DNA of 64,000 nucleotides from Lingula anatina (Eukaryota; Brachiopoda; Lingulata; Lingulida; Lingulidae). Made by a program: the position numbers and the translations under genes. The notes beneath the pieces are model-generated. The model was not told the origin of the DNA and searched no databases. It saw only the letters and a list, made by a program, of their open reading frames with translations. Where the stretch lies: NCBI RefSeq assembly GCF_001039355.2, contig NW_019775958.1, forward strand, positions 17,117-81,116, given 5' to 3'. Numbering within the stretch: position 1 is the stretch's first letter; each line of letters begins with the position of its first letter. This document shows positions 61,301 to 64,000 of the stretch, in pieces.

Positions 61301-63545
61301 TTTTCCTCCTTCTTCTCTTTCTGGTCATCTTTCTTATCCTTATTTTCTTCCTCCTTGTTTGGTGTGGGCACAGCACTGGCATTATCAGCCACATAGTCCA
61401 TAGGATTTAACACTGGTTCCACCACTAAAATGTACAGTACAGCACGATCTACATCCCCTCTTATAGCTAAATGATCCTGACACGATTTTATTATTTTCAT
61501 AAATGTACCTAATTATTTATGTGTTTTGTATCAAGTGTAAACTTTCTAAGTTTTTTTTATTCTAAGTTGATTTTTATGCAGAAAAATTCATGAGCTCAAT
61601 AAACCTACTTGTTATAGTTTACCATGTATAGATACTTGTAGAAATCTGCCTCATAACAATACTCTTTTTTAAATATTAAATATCTAAAAAAACAACTTAT
61701 AAAGATAATCACATGTTGTCATGATCCAGCCTTTGACTGATTTAGGTTGAGGTGGAAGATGTAACAAGTTAAAATTAAAAACTCCACCCAGAGGTGTGTA
61801 AGCACGCAAGTCTACAACATCATCTTCATCATCAAAATCCTCCCACACAAGGGGCTCTGTGGAAAGAAATCATGAGTGGTACAACTCTTTTATTAAGATG
61901 CACATTTAACATATTAAAAGCATTTGTTCATCTTCATATACTGACCTAGGAATAATATTTTTAATTTTATTTAACAACATACAAGAGCAATGTCATTTAA
62001 TCTAGGGAAGTAGATATCTACTTCCTTGTTTATCATGCAGGGGTTGCAGAAATCTTAAATGCATGTTTGCACTTATCTAAATTAAAAATACACTTGTGGC
62101 TGATTTTCTATGGCCATTTGCTTATGTTAAATGGCTCAGAATTTGCCATACCAGGTGTTTTTGCATCTTCTTCTGGGGGTAATTCTTCTTCCTCTGGTTC
62201 ATCATCTTTCTTTTCATCCTGTTTTTCTTCTTCATCATCTCCATCAATATTACCACTTCTCAAAGCTGCCATTAGATCCTAAAAAACATGTTCAAAGCAA
62301 CATTTCAATATGTTTGTCTCCTGATAACTGTAGAAAAAAACAAATCTAATATATGTTTGATTTTGTAACCTGTAATCTTTTATATGCTTAAGTTTTGAAA
62401 GAAAATTACCTGTGCAAGGAAGACAAAAATTTAACTGTTTGCTTTTCCTTTTTTTAACACTGTCTTGAGCACTGTAAGCTACTACATTGTTTTTCTAAAC
62501 TCACCTCTGTCTTTTCCCTTTCCATATCTTCTTCATCTTCCTCTTTTTCCTCTCCTTCAGGCTTTTCGCCCTCTTCAGCCTTCTCCTCTTCTTGCTCTGG
62601 AGGAGCTTCCTCTACTTCAGGCTCTATACATATTTATGCAAAAGATTTTTAACAGAAAATAAATGCAATGACAAACATCGGAATTTAAGTAAAAAAAACA
62701 CCTTTACTTTTACATATTCCAAATAACAGAAATTAGAATATGACATATCATTGAACAAATCAGGATGATATGATTAATAACATTAATTAAATTTTTATGT
62801 ATAAATTAAATAATATGAAGGTCGAGAAAAATTAATAAGATATGAAAAAAGCATTAGAAGCAAAAGTGAAAGTACCTTCTGTTTTTTTCAACCTTGGCGT
62901 ATAAGACCTTGTGGTATATGACAAATGGTCATATTTTGAATGGAGAAGTCTCACTGCACAATCAGACAAGGTCAGGATTTTGGGAAGTTCAAATTGGAAC
63001 CCTTTTTCTTTGAACTCAAATGATTTTATTCTATAAAGTATTAAAAGTAAAATTCTAATTAAGCAAGTAGGTGTGTAAAAAACAAAGAAAAAAATACAAA
63101 GCATGATTAATAATATAAAATCTAAGCAAAAAAGTTAAAATTATAAATGTCAGTTGAAACAGGTTCTTGCATCAAGTAACAAAAAGCAAAAAGAAATCAT
63201 GTGTTCAATAACAGACTAAATATGCTTCAAATTACAGAGATAAAACAAAATGTAATACATGTTTCATTAAAATACTATTTGGAACTAACATTGGACTTCA
63301 ATATAGATAAAAGAGATAAGTGCTTATTACTAATTCCATACATGATTACAAAATCACCAAATGTTTATAACCCACCTTGGATTTTTGCTCAAGTTTCCCC
63401 AAACACACAAGGTGCACATATCATCCCCATAACATGCCTCCAAGTTGCTAGTATCTGGATTAGCCAACTCACTGGCACGCAGTAGTAACTCATGGGAGGC
63501 ACGGTCCAGTTTCTCTTTAAGTAGTGTTTGCATTGCTGACATTGT
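56468..63545 (-). CDS. DNAI7: DNAI7 (CASC1), axonemal dynein-associated protein, 3' thirteen exons
   Basis: Exons 5' to 3': 63545-63376, 63030-62876, 62623-62505, 62278-62152, 61856-61713, 61424-61277, 60872-60766, 60459-60293, 57998-57909, 57761-57690, 57233-57081, 56948-56847, 56680-56468; 1767 nt, 588 codons plus TAG, phases consistent. Landmarks of the family: NLSKNPR, FQFELPKILTLSDCAVRLLH, acidic Glu/Lys linkers, VWEDFDDEDDVVDLRAYTP with LGGVFNF and LPPQPKSVKGW, FCEEPQVARWD, NEETKMLTFKTNYF, SWEIRPRGMNKALFTL, and MAYSWSKWNAEVADRDKIII. DNAI7 corresponds to Chlamydomonas IC97, an inner-arm dynein component of cilia and flagella. The first exon listed starts in phase 0 after a CAG acceptor, so the N-terminus lies beyond 64000. 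Two junctions use GC donors. The 2.3-kb intron 57999-60292 is filled by AT repeats and the inverted ~330-bp repeat family. Confidence 0.93.
58285..58344. repeat. (AT)n microsatellite
   Basis: About 30 AT units preceded by poly-A, in a DNAI7 intron. Confidence 0.95.
58500..60060 (-). repeat. Inverted copy of the 44.8-46.6 kb repeat family
   Basis: The string TGACTAGCAAAGGTCTTCAG at about 58636 is the reverse complement of 45582-45601. Downstream, the motif TTCATTTTATTTGTATAA with AAAATATGCTGA recurs near 59160, 59320 and 59480. No coding frame. Confidence 0.75.
60960..61210. other. GC-richer block inside a DNAI7 intron
   Basis: The composition differs from the flanks. It contains AAATATGGCGGAC on the minus strand (about 61076-61090), similar to YY1-type start-site elements, but the frame closes after ten codons. 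No gene can be supported. Confidence 0.3.
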
Positions 63546-63641
63546 CTGCAGTGACAAATGCTATGCATGAAACTTTGCATCATACCTTGTATCTCTTTAT
63601 ATCTCTGTTAAACTTCATGTTTCAAAACCCTGAATTAAAAA

Positions 63642-63990
63642 CAGACATGCTGAAAACTTTTCAGAATGGCCGGACATTTGGGCTGGCAGTAATGAAAAAT
63701 TTGCTGGACCAAATGGATTTTTGTCGGACCGAAAAACCACCCTATTCATTTCAGACAGATACTACCAGTACGATTAGATAGCTTACTTTGTTTGTGAATG
63801 TGATAGGTTTGAAATGGAAGGGAAAAATGCTTTGGGTTTTATATAATTTTATTAGTGAAGTATGTCGAACGATAACTGTAAATTCAAAATTGCGGTTCTT
63901 AAAACTCTTGTCGGTCCTTTGGACCGACCAAGTCCAATTTTTTACCGGTCCAGACAAGTTTCAGCATGTCTGACAGTTTCAGCATGTCTG
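63642..63990. mobile_element. Short element with CAGACATGCTGAAAC termini
   Basis: CAGACATGCTGAAAAC at 63642 faces GTTTCAGCATGTCTG at 63958-63972 and again at 63976-63990, giving inverted ends. Single ends of the same family occur near 34329, 37611 and 38917. No coding capacity. Confidence 0.55.
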
Positions 63991-64000
63991 ATTAAAAGGG

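Noticed and set aside
1-64000. CRISPR arrays, operons, tRNA or rRNA genes
   Set aside because: The repeats lack spacer structure, the genome is eukaryotic, and no cloverleaf or rRNA-like sequence was noticed by eye; a tRNAscan run would be needed to exclude a tRNA.

Overview
The window is animal nuclear DNA: AT-rich, intron-rich, full of microsatellites and dispersed repeats, with one 314-base assembly gap (23229-23542) and three isolated n bases (33308, 35622, 49235). The gene families (polycystin-1-like channel, rhodopsin-type GPCR, axonemal DNAI7, a beta-helix/multi-membrane protein seen in marine invertebrates) suggest a marine invertebrate, perhaps a non-vertebrate deuterostome. That assignment is inference only.

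Layout. 1-396 (+): 3' end of a class A GPCR gene. 3927-17859 (-): a complete 22-exon polycystin-1-like gene; every junction phase fits and the joined CDS is 5994 nt (1997 aa). 17860-26514: AT-rich intergenic DNA with the gap. 26515-31250 (+): a two-coding-exon gene for a 1324-aa protein with signal peptide, right-handed beta-helix ectodomain, cysteine-rich stalk and many membrane segments. 36394-55697 (+): an NDUFA9-like complex I subunit gene whose 5' exons are not found. 56468-63545 (-): the 3' 13 exons of DNAI7 (CASC1), 588 codons plus stop, continuing off the right edge. NDUFA9 and DNAI7 converge tail to tail, 770 bp apart.

The most unusual biology is in two membrane proteins. The polycystin has an N-terminus of four small two-cysteine modules interrupted by a coding 39-bp minisatellite (12 units, 11 bearing an N-glycosylation sequon). 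It keeps the fold around the GPS but has lost the GPS cysteines and the cleavage tripeptide, and its pore lacks the filter aspartate of PKD2. The beta-helix protein resembles a large uncharacterised receptor-like family and carries a regular 18-residue repeat in one loop.

The NDUFA9 locus contains near-identical duplicated blocks (1.25 kb and about 2.45 kb). Two of the single n bases sit exactly at duplication joins, all observed coding differences between copies are synonymous, and using both copies would break the frame. This is best read as two unmerged haplotypes. Its introns hold dispersed repeats carrying at least nine perfect DR1 nuclear-receptor motifs, a Penelope-like fragment, MITEs and tandem arrays.
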